Of a stretch of DNA of 64,000 nt, positions 23,412-33,377 are shown in pieces (position 1 is the first letter of the stretch; the number at the start of each line of letters is the position of its first letter). The position numbers and the translations under genes were made by a program. This DNA comes from Corynebacterium aquatimens (GTDB lineage Bacteria > Actinomycetota > Actinomycetes > Mycobacteriales > Mycobacteriaceae). The notes under the pieces are model-generated. The model saw only the letters and a program-made list of their open reading frames with translations. It did no database searches and had not been told where the DNA came from. The stretch covers positions 1,364,001 through 1,428,000 of the forward strand of contig NZ_CP046980.1 of the NCBI RefSeq assembly GCF_030408395.1, read 5' to 3'.

Positions 23412-25409
23412 TTACGGAGTCGTAGTAGTGGGCTGGCTCGGCTCGGAAGCCGGTGCGGACGGCTGTACCGGTGCGGACGGTGCCGGCTCGCCCGTGGTCG
23501 GGCTCGGGTTTGGTTGCGCATCAGCCTTGTCCGGGACGCACTGGGTGATAGCGCCGATCATGCCAAGTACCGCGAAGGCACCAGCGAACGCGCCAATACC
23601 AGCACCAAGCTGCTCCGGCGAAACGTTCAGACCAGGCAGCGTCGAAGCAGCAGCCTTGAGCATATCCTGGAAGCCCTCTGCACCCGGGACACGCAGCACG
23701 TTGAACGCAAGAACCGGAATCAGAATTGCCAACGGCACACCAACACCAACCAGGCTGGCAATGCACTTCGGGTCGTTCAGCTTGCTGTTCGTCGCGGCCG
23801 CACCCGCGCCACCAGCGGTACCAGAGTCCTTCTTGCCGGAGCTACCACCAAGGCCTTCCGGAAGAACATTGACTGCGTTCGGCGCCAGACCAGTGTTGTT
23901 GGAGGCGATGTCGGACACATTCACCGCGCCCGGTGCAACAGCGGTTGGGGCAATACCGGTGTTGTTGGAACCGTTGTCGGAGACATTGACTGCGCTCGGC
24001 GCCACACCAGTGTTGTTGGAGGCGATGTCGGACACATTCACCGCGCCCGGTGCAACAGCGCTTGGGGCAATACCGGTGTTGTTGGAACCGTTGTCGGAGA
24101 CATTCACCGCGCTCGGGGCTACGCCAGTGTTGTTGGAACCGTTGTCGGAGACATTCACCGCGCTCGGGGCTACGCCAGTGTTGTTGGAACCGTTGTCGGA
24201 GACATTCACCGCGCTCGGGGCTACGCCAGTGTTGTTGGAACCGTTGTCGGAGACATTCACCGCGCTCGGGGCTACGCCAGTGTTGTTGGAACCGTTGTCG
24301 GAGACATTCACCGCGCTCGGGGCCACACCGGTGTTGTTGGAGCCGTTGTTGGAAGCGTTGTCAGTGACGACGACAGCGCTTGGGGCAACAGCGCTCGGGG
24401 CAATGCCAGTGTTGTTGGAGGCGTTGTGGGAACCGTTATCCTTGACCTCGATCTTCACGGCATCGCGGAACATGCCGTCAAAGATACCGCCTCTACCACC
24501 GGTGTTACCGCCAGTACCGCCGGTACCACCGTTGTTGCCGCCAGTGCCACCGTTGTTGCCGCCGCCGAGGCCACCGATCAGGTTGCCGAGGGAACCGAGC
24601 GCGTTGCCGAGAGGTCCGGCACCGGGGATAAGCCCAATGATCCCCCCAAGAATCGGGAGTAGGGCCCCACCGACCGTCCCAGCGGTGCCACCGGCCGCTG
24701 ATTTCTCCGGCGGGGTGGCTTTAAGGAGCAGCGTGACCGGTTCCGTGTGACCATTCTTGGTGATCTTGATATTGATGTCCTTGTTCTCGGGGACGGAACC
24801 GGAGAAAGTTGCCGGAGCCTCCACCCGGAGCACACCGTTGTTGTTCACCACTTTCCAACCCAGATGTGCGATACCGTCCTTCTCAACCGTGGCATCGTCC
24901 GGCACAGTTAAACCCGGGATGTCCTGGATTAGGCCGTTGGAGAAGTCCACGGACTGACGGGTTTTGAAATCAGGCAAATCCTTAACCCAAGTCGTGTCGG
25001 CCTCGTCTATGACGGTGACTTTCAGGGTCGTGTTGAATGACGCGCCACCAGCGGGCGTGACTTTGACGGGGATATCGACATCGCCCTTCTTGTATGCGGT
25101 GTTACTCTTAGGGCGGATCAGAACCAGCTCACCGTTATCGTTACGGACATTCCAGTTAAAAATTGTTGATGTGGTCGGTTCGACTTTGTCTCCCGCGTCC
25201 AGGGTAAGGCCAATGATTTTGGCCTCATTCTTATCCCAGAAGTTATCGGTCTTGTAGCGCTCTCCGAATATCGAGGCGTCCGTTGCGGCGTACGCCACCG
25301 GTAGGGCTAGGTCTTGAATGACGGGGACATTGGTAGCCGGGGCGACGAGTGCGAGGGAGAGCACACCGGCCGCGATCACTGTGCGGCGATTGCGAATTTT
25401 CTCAGACAT
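23412..25409 (-). CDS. Exported repeat-containing surface protein, paralogue 2
   Basis: A 665-residue secreted protein with the architecture of the 14865 gene. Signal peptide to about residue 42 (ALPVAYA); two beta-type modules with WNVRNDNGELVLIRP and WKVVNNNGVLRVEAP; a Gly-rich segment (GGNNGGTGG); ten tandem repeats of about 17 residues (SNNTGVAPSAVNVSDNG and variants); and a C-terminal domain with two cysteines and hydrophobic helices (CIASLVGVGVPL ... ITQCVP), ending in a Pro/Thr-rich tail. I chose ATG 25409 because AAAGGA is spaced 6 bases from it, as in the paralogue; an ATG at 25415 would abut the ribosome site. Probably a cell-surface adhesin or structural protein (inference). Confidence 0.75.
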   Translation of the reverse strand: MSEKIRNRRTVIAAGVLSLALVAPATNVPVIQDLALPVAYAATDASIFGERYKTDNFWDKNEAKIIGLTLDAGDKVEPTTSTIFNWNVRNDNGELVLIRPKSNTAYKKGDVDIPVKVTPAGGASFNTTLKVTVIDEADTTWVKDLPDFKTRQSVDFSNGLIQDIPGLTVPDDATVEKDGIAHLGWKVVNNNGVLRVEAPATFSGSVPENKDINIKITKNGHTEPVTLLLKATPPEKSAAGGTAGTVGGALLPILGGIIGLIPGAGPLGNALGSLGNLIGGLGGGNNGGTGGNNGGTGGTGGNTGGRGGIFDGMFRDAVKIEVKDNGSHNASNNTGIAPSAVAPSAVVVTDNASNNGSNNTGVAPSAVNVSDNGSNNTGVAPSAVNVSDNGSNNTGVAPSAVNVSDNGSNNTGVAPSAVNVSDNGSNNTGVAPSAVNVSDNGSNNTGIAPSAVAPGAVNVSDIASNNTGVAPSAVNVSDNGSNNTGIAPTAVAPGAVNVSDIASNNTGLAPNAVNVLPEGLGGSSGKKDSGTAGGAGAAATNSKLNDPKCIASLVGVGVPLAILIPVLAFNVLRVPGAEGFQDMLKAAASTLPGLNVSPEQLGAGIGAFAGAFAVLGMIGAITQCVPDKADAQPNPSPTTGEPAPSAPVQPSAPASEPSQPTTTTP
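23867..24426 (-). repeat. 51-bp coding tandem repeats
   Basis: Ten 17-22-residue units of the SNNTGVAPSAVNVSDNG type. Five consecutive units are nearly identical at the DNA level, so copy number is likely to vary. Two units carry an extra APGAV insertion. Confidence 0.85.
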
Positions 25410-25742
25410 GAACATCCTTTGGATCAAGTGACTGCCCACGGTTGTGGAGCTGCAAGGAACGCCCGCACGACGAGAGAATTGGGACACCATGCGGAATTAG
25501 GGATGATTAAATCAGATGAAAAGAAACTTCGCTGGATAAAACTGTGAGCGCTGTGAATCTGCTCCAAAACGCCTGCTAGGGATTCACAGCGTTAGGGCCC
25601 CTTACCCCCTTACACCACCCCCGCTGATCTATTACAACTTGATTAAGTTTTCTACACTCGCCGTAATGCACCTTCCACACTCGGCAACTACCGACGTTGT
25701 CACGGTCGTCCGGTTCACGGACGATCTCCGCCTGACGGATAA
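25410..25742. promoter_or_regulatory. Upstream region of surface gene 2 with an inverted repeat
   Basis: CGCTGTGAATC (25549-25559) and its perfect complement (25581-25591) are separated by 21 bp, about 140 bp upstream of the start. This could be an operator or a transcript hairpin. No gene is seen in this gap. Confidence 0.4.
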
Positions 25743-26930
25743 TGAACCGTCCTGGGTTTGGTTCCGATCGTTTCTAGAGAAAGATTGGGATCATGCCAAG
25801 GAAGTACAGTGATGAGTTCAAGGCCAAGGCGGTGCGTCTGGCTGAGGAACTTGTTGAGCTTGAAGGGTGCTCGAAGTGGGGTGCGGCAGAAGAGATCGGT
25901 GACAAGCTCGGCGTCTCCGCACACACGCTTAATAATTGGTTGAAGCCTCATAGGTCCTCGCCCGACGCTTCGGTCAGCACCGGCGAGTCAGCAGACGATG
26001 AACTAAAGCGTCTGCGGCGAGAGAATAAAGAGCTGCGCAGGGCTAACGAGATTCTCAAAACCGCGTCAGCTTTTTTCGCAGCGGAACTCGACCGTCCCAC
26101 CAGAAGATGATCGAATACATCAATACGTATCGCGATCGCTTCGGGGTCGAGGCCATCTGTCGCACCTTGATGCAGACAGAGTGTGGGTTTATCACTCCTC
26201 GTGGCTATCGGGCAGCCATGCAGCGCGCTGACTGGGATATCGGCCGTGATCAGACCGCGCGGTTGATGAAACAAGCCGGCATACAAGGCCGCAGGCGGGG
26301 CCGCACACCGACTACAACACTTCGGGCCGACGTGCCGGATTGTCGCCCTGATCTGGTCAATCATGACTTCACTGCGTGCGCACCGCACCGGTTGTGGGTC
26401 GCTGACATCACCTACGTGCGCACCCTGTCTGGTTTTGCTTATACCGCGTTCATCACCGATGTGTATTCCCGCAAGATTGTCGGTGTCGCGACCCGGGCGA
26501 GTGTGCGCACCGATGAACTGCCGCTGGAGGCCTTTGAACACGCGCTGTATCACGCCGGTGATCTTCGCGCTGAGGGGCTTGTCCACCACAGTGATCGTGG
26601 CTCGCAGTATGTGTCGATCCGGTACGGTGAAGCACTCGCCGAAGCTGGGATTGATCCTTCTGTCGGTACTGTCGGTGACTCCTACGACAACGCGTTGGCT
26701 GAAACGGTCAACGGCCTCTACAAAACAGAGTTGATTTATCCCCACCGTCCATGGGCATCGGTTGGGGAAGTCGAAATTGCCACCCTTCGTTGGGTGCACT
26801 GGTGGAACAACCAGAGGCTCCACGAATCCCTGGGATATCACTCCACAAGAAACGGAGGACGCCTACTATCAACAGTCAGACGCTCAGCCGCTGGGCGTTT
26901 AGTAAGCGGATCGGAACCCAGGGCGCTTCA
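25743..26930 (+). mobile_element. IS3-family insertion sequence
   Basis: A 1188-bp element. Left end TGAACCGTCCTGGGTTTGG and right end the complement of TGAAGCGCCCTGGGTTCCG are imperfect inverted repeats. It carries overlapping orfA and orfB. No flanking target duplication is visible (left flank TAA, right flank ACG), so it is old or was rearranged. It is a different subgroup from the element at 9491. Confidence 0.85.
25793..26110 (+). CDS. IS3-family transposase OrfA
   Basis: A 105-residue protein starting MPRKYSDEFKAKAVRLAEEL, the standard HTH_Tnp_1 opening, with a C-terminal coiled segment (ADDELKRLRRENKELRRANEILK). A TTTTTTC run near 26070 is the likely -1 frameshift site, because the -1 frame reads straight into orfB. 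ATG 25793 is the family start. Intact. Confidence 0.9.
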   Translation: MPRKYSDEFKAKAVRLAEELVELEGCSKWGAAEEIGDKLGVSAHTLNNWLKPHRSSPDASVSTGESADDELKRLRRENKELRRANEILKTASAFFAAELDRPTRR

Positions 26931-26943
26931 ACGTGGATCTTAA
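26107..26943 (+). pseudogene. IS3-family transposase OrfB with altered C-terminus
   Basis: The integrase-core half. DDE residues lie in WVADITYVRT, HHSDRGSQYVS and SYDNALAETVNGLYKTEL. It overlaps orfA by ATGA and would normally be made as OrfAB. Near 26840 two bases appear lost (expected CACACT, found CACT). The downstream +1 frame encodes the normal family ending (QETEDAYYQQSDAQPLGV and a stop near 26901), but the annotated frame instead runs to 26943, past the IS end, with an unrelated tail. The catalytic core is intact, so activity may or may not be lost. Confidence 0.75.
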
Positions 26944-27061
26944 ACAAAAAAATGTGGTCCTCGGAGTGGCGCGGTGGAGTTCGTCGTTAAGCAAGTGCTC
27001 TAAAACTACCGTGCGCTACCACAGCGAGCTGTAACGTCAGATGTGTCGAAGGGAGTAGGCC

Positions 27062-28378
27062 ATGACTACGGCTACAAATAGCGCGGAGCGATTCTCAGCG
27101 GAGGATGCTGCCGCGAGTGAAAAGATGTCGGGGATTTACTTGCGGGTGGCGCTGGGTGCGATGCTCGTGAATATTGCGATGGCTGTGTCGTTCACAGCGC
27201 TGAGCTTCTTCACCCCCGTGATTCTTAAAGATTTTGAGGGGTTTGAGAGTTCCTCGTTTCTGATTTACTACACGCTGCTCGGGGCGTTCTCCGCGTTCGC
27301 GATGCCGCTGGCGGGTCAGTTGATTGACAAGGTCAAGGCGCAGGGCCTGTTGGTGATTGGTGGAACGATCGCGACGGTGGGGCTGGTGTTTTTCAGTTTC
27401 TCGTCGGCGCTGTGGATGTTTTATGCCGCGGGAATCGTCATCGGCATTGGCATTGGGCTTTCGGCCTTGTACGTACCGGTGGTTGTGGTGAACCGTTGGT
27501 TCTTTAAGAACAAAGCAACGATCATGGGTGTGGTGCTCGCCGGATCGGGTGTTGGTGGCGTGATCCTGGGAGTGGTCATGCCGATGCTGCTCAGCGGAAT
27601 CGGCTGGCGTTCGTCAGCTCTGTTCCTCGCGGCGTTCTTCGCGGCATTTACGATCCTGCCGGGGATTTTCCTCGTTCGAAACAGCCCGGTAGATCATGGG
27701 ATCCCGGGCTACGGTGAGTTGTCGTCTTCGGCTGATCAGGCCGCAGCGGCGAGTGGTGCTGAGCCGGGGCTAACGCAAAAAGAAGCGTTCACCACACCCG
27801 GGTTCGTGGTTTTGGTGTTCTCCTACTTGCTGTTCGGCATGACGTACGCCATGACCCAGCACTTCGTTGCGTATCTGTCCGATACCCCGTGGGGCATTGA
27901 TGTCTCACCCGGGAAGATTTCAACGGTGGTGATCACCTGCACGTTGTCGTTGATAGTGTTCAAGCCGATGATCGGATACTTGATTGACAAACTTGGGTTG
28001 ATGAAGGCGCTGTGGATCACGCTCATGGCGGCGGGTATCGCGGTGTTTATTTCCACCTGGGTCACGTACTTCATCCCGTACCTCGTGCTGGTTGTCTTCA
28101 TGGCGCTCGGCGCGTCCAACGGTACGGTCTCTCCCCCGCTGATCGCCCAGGCGTGCTACGGACTGAAGGACTACTCCAAGATCTGGGGTGTGCTGGGCAT
28201 GGCGTATCCGATCGGGCTCGCCGTCGGCACGCCGCTGTGGGGATGGTTCCCACAGAAGTTCGGGTCTTACGGGATGGGTTTTGTGCTCGTGCCGTTTGTC
28301 ACCGTGATCTTCCTCCTTGGCTTCCAGTTCGCCATTAACAACACCCGCCCACGGTGGGCATCCTCAGTTGACGTATAA
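27062..28378 (+). CDS. MFS transporter, oxalate/formate-antiporter-like
   Basis: A 438-residue, 12-helix major facilitator protein in the inner membrane. The pattern GIVIGIGIGLSALYVPVVVVNRWFF...GVVLAGSGVGG matches the OFA/monocarboxylate-type branch, which moves small organic anions; substrate is not deducible. A GGGAGTAGG ribosome site precedes ATG 27062. It converges on the M20 amidohydrolase gene, and a shared hairpin lies between them. Acid uptake or release linked to acyl-amino-acid hydrolysis is possible but speculative. Confidence 0.85.
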   Translation: MTTATNSAERFSAEDAAASEKMSGIYLRVALGAMLVNIAMAVSFTALSFFTPVILKDFEGFESSSFLIYYTLLGAFSAFAMPLAGQLIDKVKAQGLLVIGGTIATVGLVFFSFSSALWMFYAAGIVIGIGIGLSALYVPVVVVNRWFFKNKATIMGVVLAGSGVGGVILGVVMPMLLSGIGWRSSALFLAAFFAAFTILPGIFLVRNSPVDHGIPGYGELSSSADQAAAASGAEPGLTQKEAFTTPGFVVLVFSYLLFGMTYAMTQHFVAYLSDTPWGIDVSPGKISTVVITCTLSLIVFKPMIGYLIDKLGLMKALWITLMAAGIAVFISTWVTYFIPYLVLVVFMALGASNGTVSPPLIAQACYGLKDYSKIWGVLGMAYPIGLAVGTPLWGWFPQKFGSYGMGFVLVPFVTVIFLLGFQFAINNTRPRWASSVDV

Positions 28379-28381
28379 AAG

Positions 28382-28408
28382 AAAAAGTCCGCGGCGGCGG
28401 ACTTTTTT
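28382..28408. terminator. Bidirectional terminator between MFS and amidohydrolase genes
   Basis: AAAAAGTCCGC pairs with GCGGACTTTTT, with a T-run on each strand, between convergent genes. Confidence 0.85.
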
Positions 28409-28426
28409 TATGTGCGTGACCACGGA

Positions 28427-29764
<1,338 letters not shown>

Positions 29765-29894
29765 TTATAGACTGTTCTGTCTGTTATTGCGGGCCGGTCA
29801 ACTTGAAAACACCGGGTGTATTGTGCTGTAGTAACGGTCGAAATGTGCGGATTAGCAAACCGCTTAGTCTAGTTTTCGCTAAGGACGTGATTTG

Positions 29895-31283
29895 ATGACC
29901 AGTTCGGTGAAGGACCCCGGTGTTTCTGGGGATGTGGATGCTCGGGATGTGGATGCTGAGGACGTGAATGAGTCTCAGGAATCTTCGCGCGCGCATTCGT
30001 GGATTCCGGGGTGGATGTCCAACTTTGGTGTTCAGATCATCACTGGTTTGATCGTCGGGCTGATCCTTGGGTTTGTTGCTCGCAACATGGACGCTGGGGT
30101 GCCCGGGGATGAAGTTGGCTGGTTGTCCACTACCCTCGCGTGGATTGGTGATACTTACGTCGCGCTTTTGAAGCTGCTTATTCCGCCGCTGATCTTCACG
30201 GCGGTGGTGACGTCGATTGCGAACCTGCGGAAGGTGTCTAACGCGGCGCGTTTGGCGGGTCAGACGATTCTGTGGTTCATGATCACGGCGTTCTTCTCCG
30301 TCATCGTGGGCATCATCGTCGCGCTGGTCGTTCGCCCGGGCATCGGAACCACAGTCGACGCCGCTACTGCCGCCGAGCCGGAGAAGACCGGGTCGTGGCT
30401 GGGCTTCCTGGACTCCGTTGTGCCCAGCAACATTCTGGGCCTTGGGGCGTCGGCAAGCGATGGCGATGTGTCGCTGAAGTTCAACGTCTTGCAGATCCTG
30501 GTGATCTCACTGCTGTTCGGCATCGCCGCGGTGAAAGCGGGTAAATCCTCAGAGCCCTTCATCAAGGTTTCAGAGTCGTTGTTGAGCGTCATCCAGGTGG
30601 TTTTGTGGTGGATCATCCGTCTTGCACCGATTGGTTCAGCCGCGCTGATTGGTACCGCCGTTGCCACATACGGCTGGGATGCGCTGGGATCTTTGGGCAA
30701 GTTCGTGTTTGCCATCTACCTCGGCTTGGCCGTGGTTCTCTTCGCCCTGTACCCGCTGGTGCTGGCGTATGCGCGCGTTCCCGTTCTTGGCTTCTTCAAG
30801 AAGGTCTGGCCGGTCACGTCGCTGGGCTTCCTCACCCGCTCATCAATGGGCATGCTGCCTGTGAACCAGCGCACGGCGGAAGAAGAGATGGGTGTTCCGC
30901 GCGAGTACGCGGCATTCGCCATGCCGCTCGCGGCGACGACGAAGATGGATGGATGCGCGTCGATCTACCCAGCTATCGCGGCGATCTTCGTTGCGCAGTT
31001 CTATAACCTGCCGTTGAGCTGGTCCGATTACCTGCTTATCATCGTGGTTTCCGTACTTGGTTCCGCAGCGACCGCGGGAACCACCGGCGCCACCGTGATG
31101 CTCACCTTGACGCTGTCCACGCTGGGACTCCCGCTGGCTGGCGTTGGTCTTCTGCTAGCCGTCGATCCCATCATCGACATGGGTCGCACTGCCGTGAACG
31201 TTACGGGTCAGAACCTTGTCGCTACCATCGTCGCGTCGCGGGAGGGCATTTTGGATAACCGGAAGTGGAAGCAGCTCGCGTGA
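29895..31283 (+). CDS. Dicarboxylate/amino-acid:cation symporter (DAACS)
   Basis: A 462-residue inner-membrane symporter of the GltP/DctA family, taking up glutamate, aspartate or C4-dicarboxylates with Na+ or H+. Eight helices plus re-entrant loops are apparent. Key motifs: the serine-rich HP1 region (LTRSSMGMLPV, where SSxxTLP is usual), KMDGCASIYPAIAAIF in helix 7, and GATVMLTLTLSTLGLPL with DPIIDMGRTAVNV in helix 8. The first 35 residues are a hydrophilic acidic extension. I chose ATG 29895, behind AAGGA; the frame also offers a TTG at 29892. Confidence 0.9.
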   Translation: MTSSVKDPGVSGDVDARDVDAEDVNESQESSRAHSWIPGWMSNFGVQIITGLIVGLILGFVARNMDAGVPGDEVGWLSTTLAWIGDTYVALLKLLIPPLIFTAVVTSIANLRKVSNAARLAGQTILWFMITAFFSVIVGIIVALVVRPGIGTTVDAATAAEPEKTGSWLGFLDSVVPSNILGLGASASDGDVSLKFNVLQILVISLLFGIAAVKAGKSSEPFIKVSESLLSVIQVVLWWIIRLAPIGSAALIGTAVATYGWDALGSLGKFVFAIYLGLAVVLFALYPLVLAYARVPVLGFFKKVWPVTSLGFLTRSSMGMLPVNQRTAEEEMGVPREYAAFAMPLAATTKMDGCASIYPAIAAIFVAQFYNLPLSWSDYLLIIVVSVLGSAATAGTTGATVMLTLTLSTLGLPLAGVGLLLAVDPIIDMGRTAVNVTGQNLVATIVASREGILDNRKWKQLA

Positions 31284-31303
31284 CGTCACCAACCCTGGTC
31301 TGA

Positions 31304-31547
31304 TTCCGCGATGACCTGCGGGTAGAAGACAACGCTGCGCTGTCGTGGGCGGCTGCGCGCGGCACGCACCGTCATCCCAGGCATCGCCCGCGAAATTGAG
31401 GTGGGCGCAGTCACATGGAACAGGCGCTACCACCTCCCCTACCGGGACGTTGACGCTGCGATCAAGCGCACGCTTATCGACGAGTTAGAGGGGGAGGAAG
31501 CTTATCGACGGGAGCGATCAACGATCCACTGGGATGCCTGGTTGTAA
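31304..31547 (+). pseudogene. Relic of a DNA photolyase gene (N-terminal part)
   Basis: Two frames together resemble a CPD photolyase N-terminal domain. The first, 31304-31366, reads FRDDLRVEDNAALSWAAARG, near the family's W.RRDLR..DNPAL..A...G. The second, 31368-31547, reads TVIPGIAREIEVGAVTWNRRY then RDVDAAIKRTLIDELEGEE and ends at TAA; this fits the ..V.WNRRY....RDVD..IK... segment. The intervening domain part and the whole C-terminal FAD domain are missing. The 3' end overlaps the convergent cutinase gene. Assignment is from pattern memory. Confidence 0.5.
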
Positions 31548-32332
31548 GAGTCCGGGCCGTACTTGCCGTGGTTTCCGAAGCCGAACAGGAACGTAAGAAT
31601 GACGGGAACGCCGGTGGCCGCAAGGATCTCCATCACAGGCAACTGACCGCGGAAGACGGCTACGCGAAGCATCGGGTCGACGCCACTGCGAAGTTCCTCA
31701 GGCAGCGCACAGATCGGGTCGTCTACGCGGCAAATATCAAGAACGCGGGAGCCGACCTTGCCGTAGCCGCCCGGCAGGGCCTCCAATGCACCCTTGTGGA
31801 CCTCGTACGCGCCGCCGCCAAAAGCACCACCGTTGTCACCCAGGCGCGGGTTGGAAATCAGTGCGGCGGAGCTGAAACGCTGCGCCGGGATCGGACCACG
31901 GCCGTACGCGATGTCGTTGATGATCTTCGCGCCAATGCCAGCGCCTTCAGAGAAGCCCGTGATGCTGAAGTTTGCCTCAGGGCACTGGTGCGCGAGGCGG
32001 GAGATCGTCCGATTCGTTTCGTCATAACCCGAGCGCTCAGAATCGGTATACGACAAAACCGCAAACGGCACAGCCGCGTATGCGATACGGACAGTCTTGA
32101 TAGTGCCGCCGGAACGGGCACGGACACCCGTGGAGACGTGGTAGACCTTGTCACCGACTGGGGCTTCGGAGGGAAGCCCCGGAAGTGTGTTTCCACCGCC
32201 AGGGATAGCAATCAGGTACTCGCTTGCGCAGCCGGAGCGCTGACCAAACGAACGCGGCTGAGCGTCAGCGTGAGCCACGCCCATGAATGTCATAGCGATT
32301 GTTAGAGCTGCGGCAGCAAACTTCTTCCACAT
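31502..32332 (-). CDS. Cutinase-family secreted serine esterase
   Basis: An exported alpha/beta-hydrolase of 276 residues, signal peptide to about residue 24 (VAHADA). The catalytic triad is recognisable: Ser in GFSEGAG (about 120), Asp in CRVDDPIC (about 200) and His in FGNHGKYG (about 255). In mycolate bacteria, cutinase-like proteins act on cell-envelope lipids or host lipids; the exact substrate is unknown. ATG 32332 was chosen because the signal peptide begins there (MWKKFAAAALTIAM); the frame reaches 32410. The stop overlaps the photolyase relic. Confidence 0.87.
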   Translation of the reverse strand: MWKKFAAAALTIAMTFMGVAHADAQPRSFGQRSGCASEYLIAIPGGGNTLPGLPSEAPVGDKVYHVSTGVRARSGGTIKTVRIAYAAVPFAVLSYTDSERSGYDETNRTISRLAHQCPEANFSITGFSEGAGIGAKIINDIAYGRGPIPAQRFSSAALISNPRLGDNGGAFGGGAYEVHKGALEALPGGYGKVGSRVLDICRVDDPICALPEELRSGVDPMLRVAVFRGQLPVMEILAATGVPVILTFLFGFGNHGKYGPDSYNQASQWIVDRSRR

Positions 32333-32492
32333 AGGCACACTTTCCACTCCAAAGACACGAACACGTAGAAGGATATGGCAGTTGTTGACGCCTTGCCTAA
32401 TTAGACTCACATTAAGTTATCGGGATCACGTCTATACGCGTGAGGCTCACGTCTGATGTGTGCGCCTTACCCCACCGCGTAGCATGTGACGC

Positions 32493-33377
32493 GTGAACAC
32501 CGTTGACCGGAATGAGCTGCGCCGCTACGACGCCATGAGCGAAAGCGCAGCCGCGGCGGTGATCAACGAATACTCCACTAGCTTCTCTTTGGCCACGGCG
32601 CTTCTGCCCAAGGGGGTGCGGCGAGACATCCGCAACGTGTATGCAGTGGTGCGCATTGCCGATGAGGTCGTTGACGGTACATCCGATGCAGCCGGTGTAG
32701 ATAACGTTGAGGATGTACTAAACAACTACGAGGCGGCCATTGTGGCGGCTCCTGAATCACGGTTTCACACTGATCCGATCATCCACGCCTACGCCACAAC
32801 AGCGCGGCGGTGCAAGCTCGAGCGTGAACACATCCAGGCTTTCTTCGCCTCCATGCGCCGCGACTTGGACCCCACTGACCACGACGAGCACTCCTTCGAC
32901 TGCTACGTCTACGGCTCCGCTGAAGTCATTGGATTGATGTGCCTCAACGTGTTCTTTGCGGGTGAAGTGGTGCCGAACAGCGACCGTTCGACATTAGAGG
33001 CCGGGGCGCGGGCGCTTGGGGCCGCGTTTCAGAAGGTCAATTTTCTGCGTGATCTTGGGGACGACCACTCGCGCCTGGGACGGCGGTATTTCCCACAGCT
33101 GAATCACCGGGACCTCAACGATGAAATGAAAGCAGAGATCGTGTCGGATATTCGCCGCGACCTGCGCGTGGCGCGTACGGCGATGCCGCTTCTCCCCCGA
33201 CGAGTGCGGGTTGGCGTCGTCGCCGCAGCTGCCCTTTTCGAAGAACTCACGGACATGATTGAATCCACCCCCGCGCACACACTTGCCTCAACCCGCATCC
33301 GGGTCCCCGCCCATAGAAAAGCAGCGATCACCGCGCGCTCGCTTGTCGACGCGGCGAGAATGGAGCAGCACCCATGA
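32493..33377 (+). CDS. crtB: Phytoene synthase
   Basis: Condenses two geranylgeranyl-PP to phytoene, the first committed carotenoid step. The 294-residue protein has both Asp-rich motifs, RIADEVVDG (about 55) and LRDLGDDHSRLGRRYFP (about 185), that bind Mg-diphosphate. Start is GTG 32493 with TAGCAT (32480-32485) seven bases upstream, so probably leaderless. It overlaps crtI by 4 bases (ATGA), indicating coupled translation. Geranylgeranyl-PP synthase and later carotenoid genes are not in this window. Confidence 0.9.
   Translation: MNTVDRNELRRYDAMSESAAAAVINEYSTSFSLATALLPKGVRRDIRNVYAVVRIADEVVDGTSDAAGVDNVEDVLNNYEAAIVAAPESRFHTDPIIHAYATTARRCKLEREHIQAFFASMRRDLDPTDHDEHSFDCYVYGSAEVIGLMCLNVFFAGEVVPNSDRSTLEAGARALGAAFQKVNFLRDLGDDHSRLGRRYFPQLNHRDLNDEMKAEIVSDIRRDLRVARTAMPLLPRRVRVGVVAAAALFEELTDMIESTPAHTLASTRIRVPAHRKAAITARSLVDAARMEQHP

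Noticed and set aside
31155..31433. A 92-residue minus-strand frame between the symporter and cutinase genes.
   Set aside because: It is antisense to the symporter end and the photolyase relic, which explain the region better.
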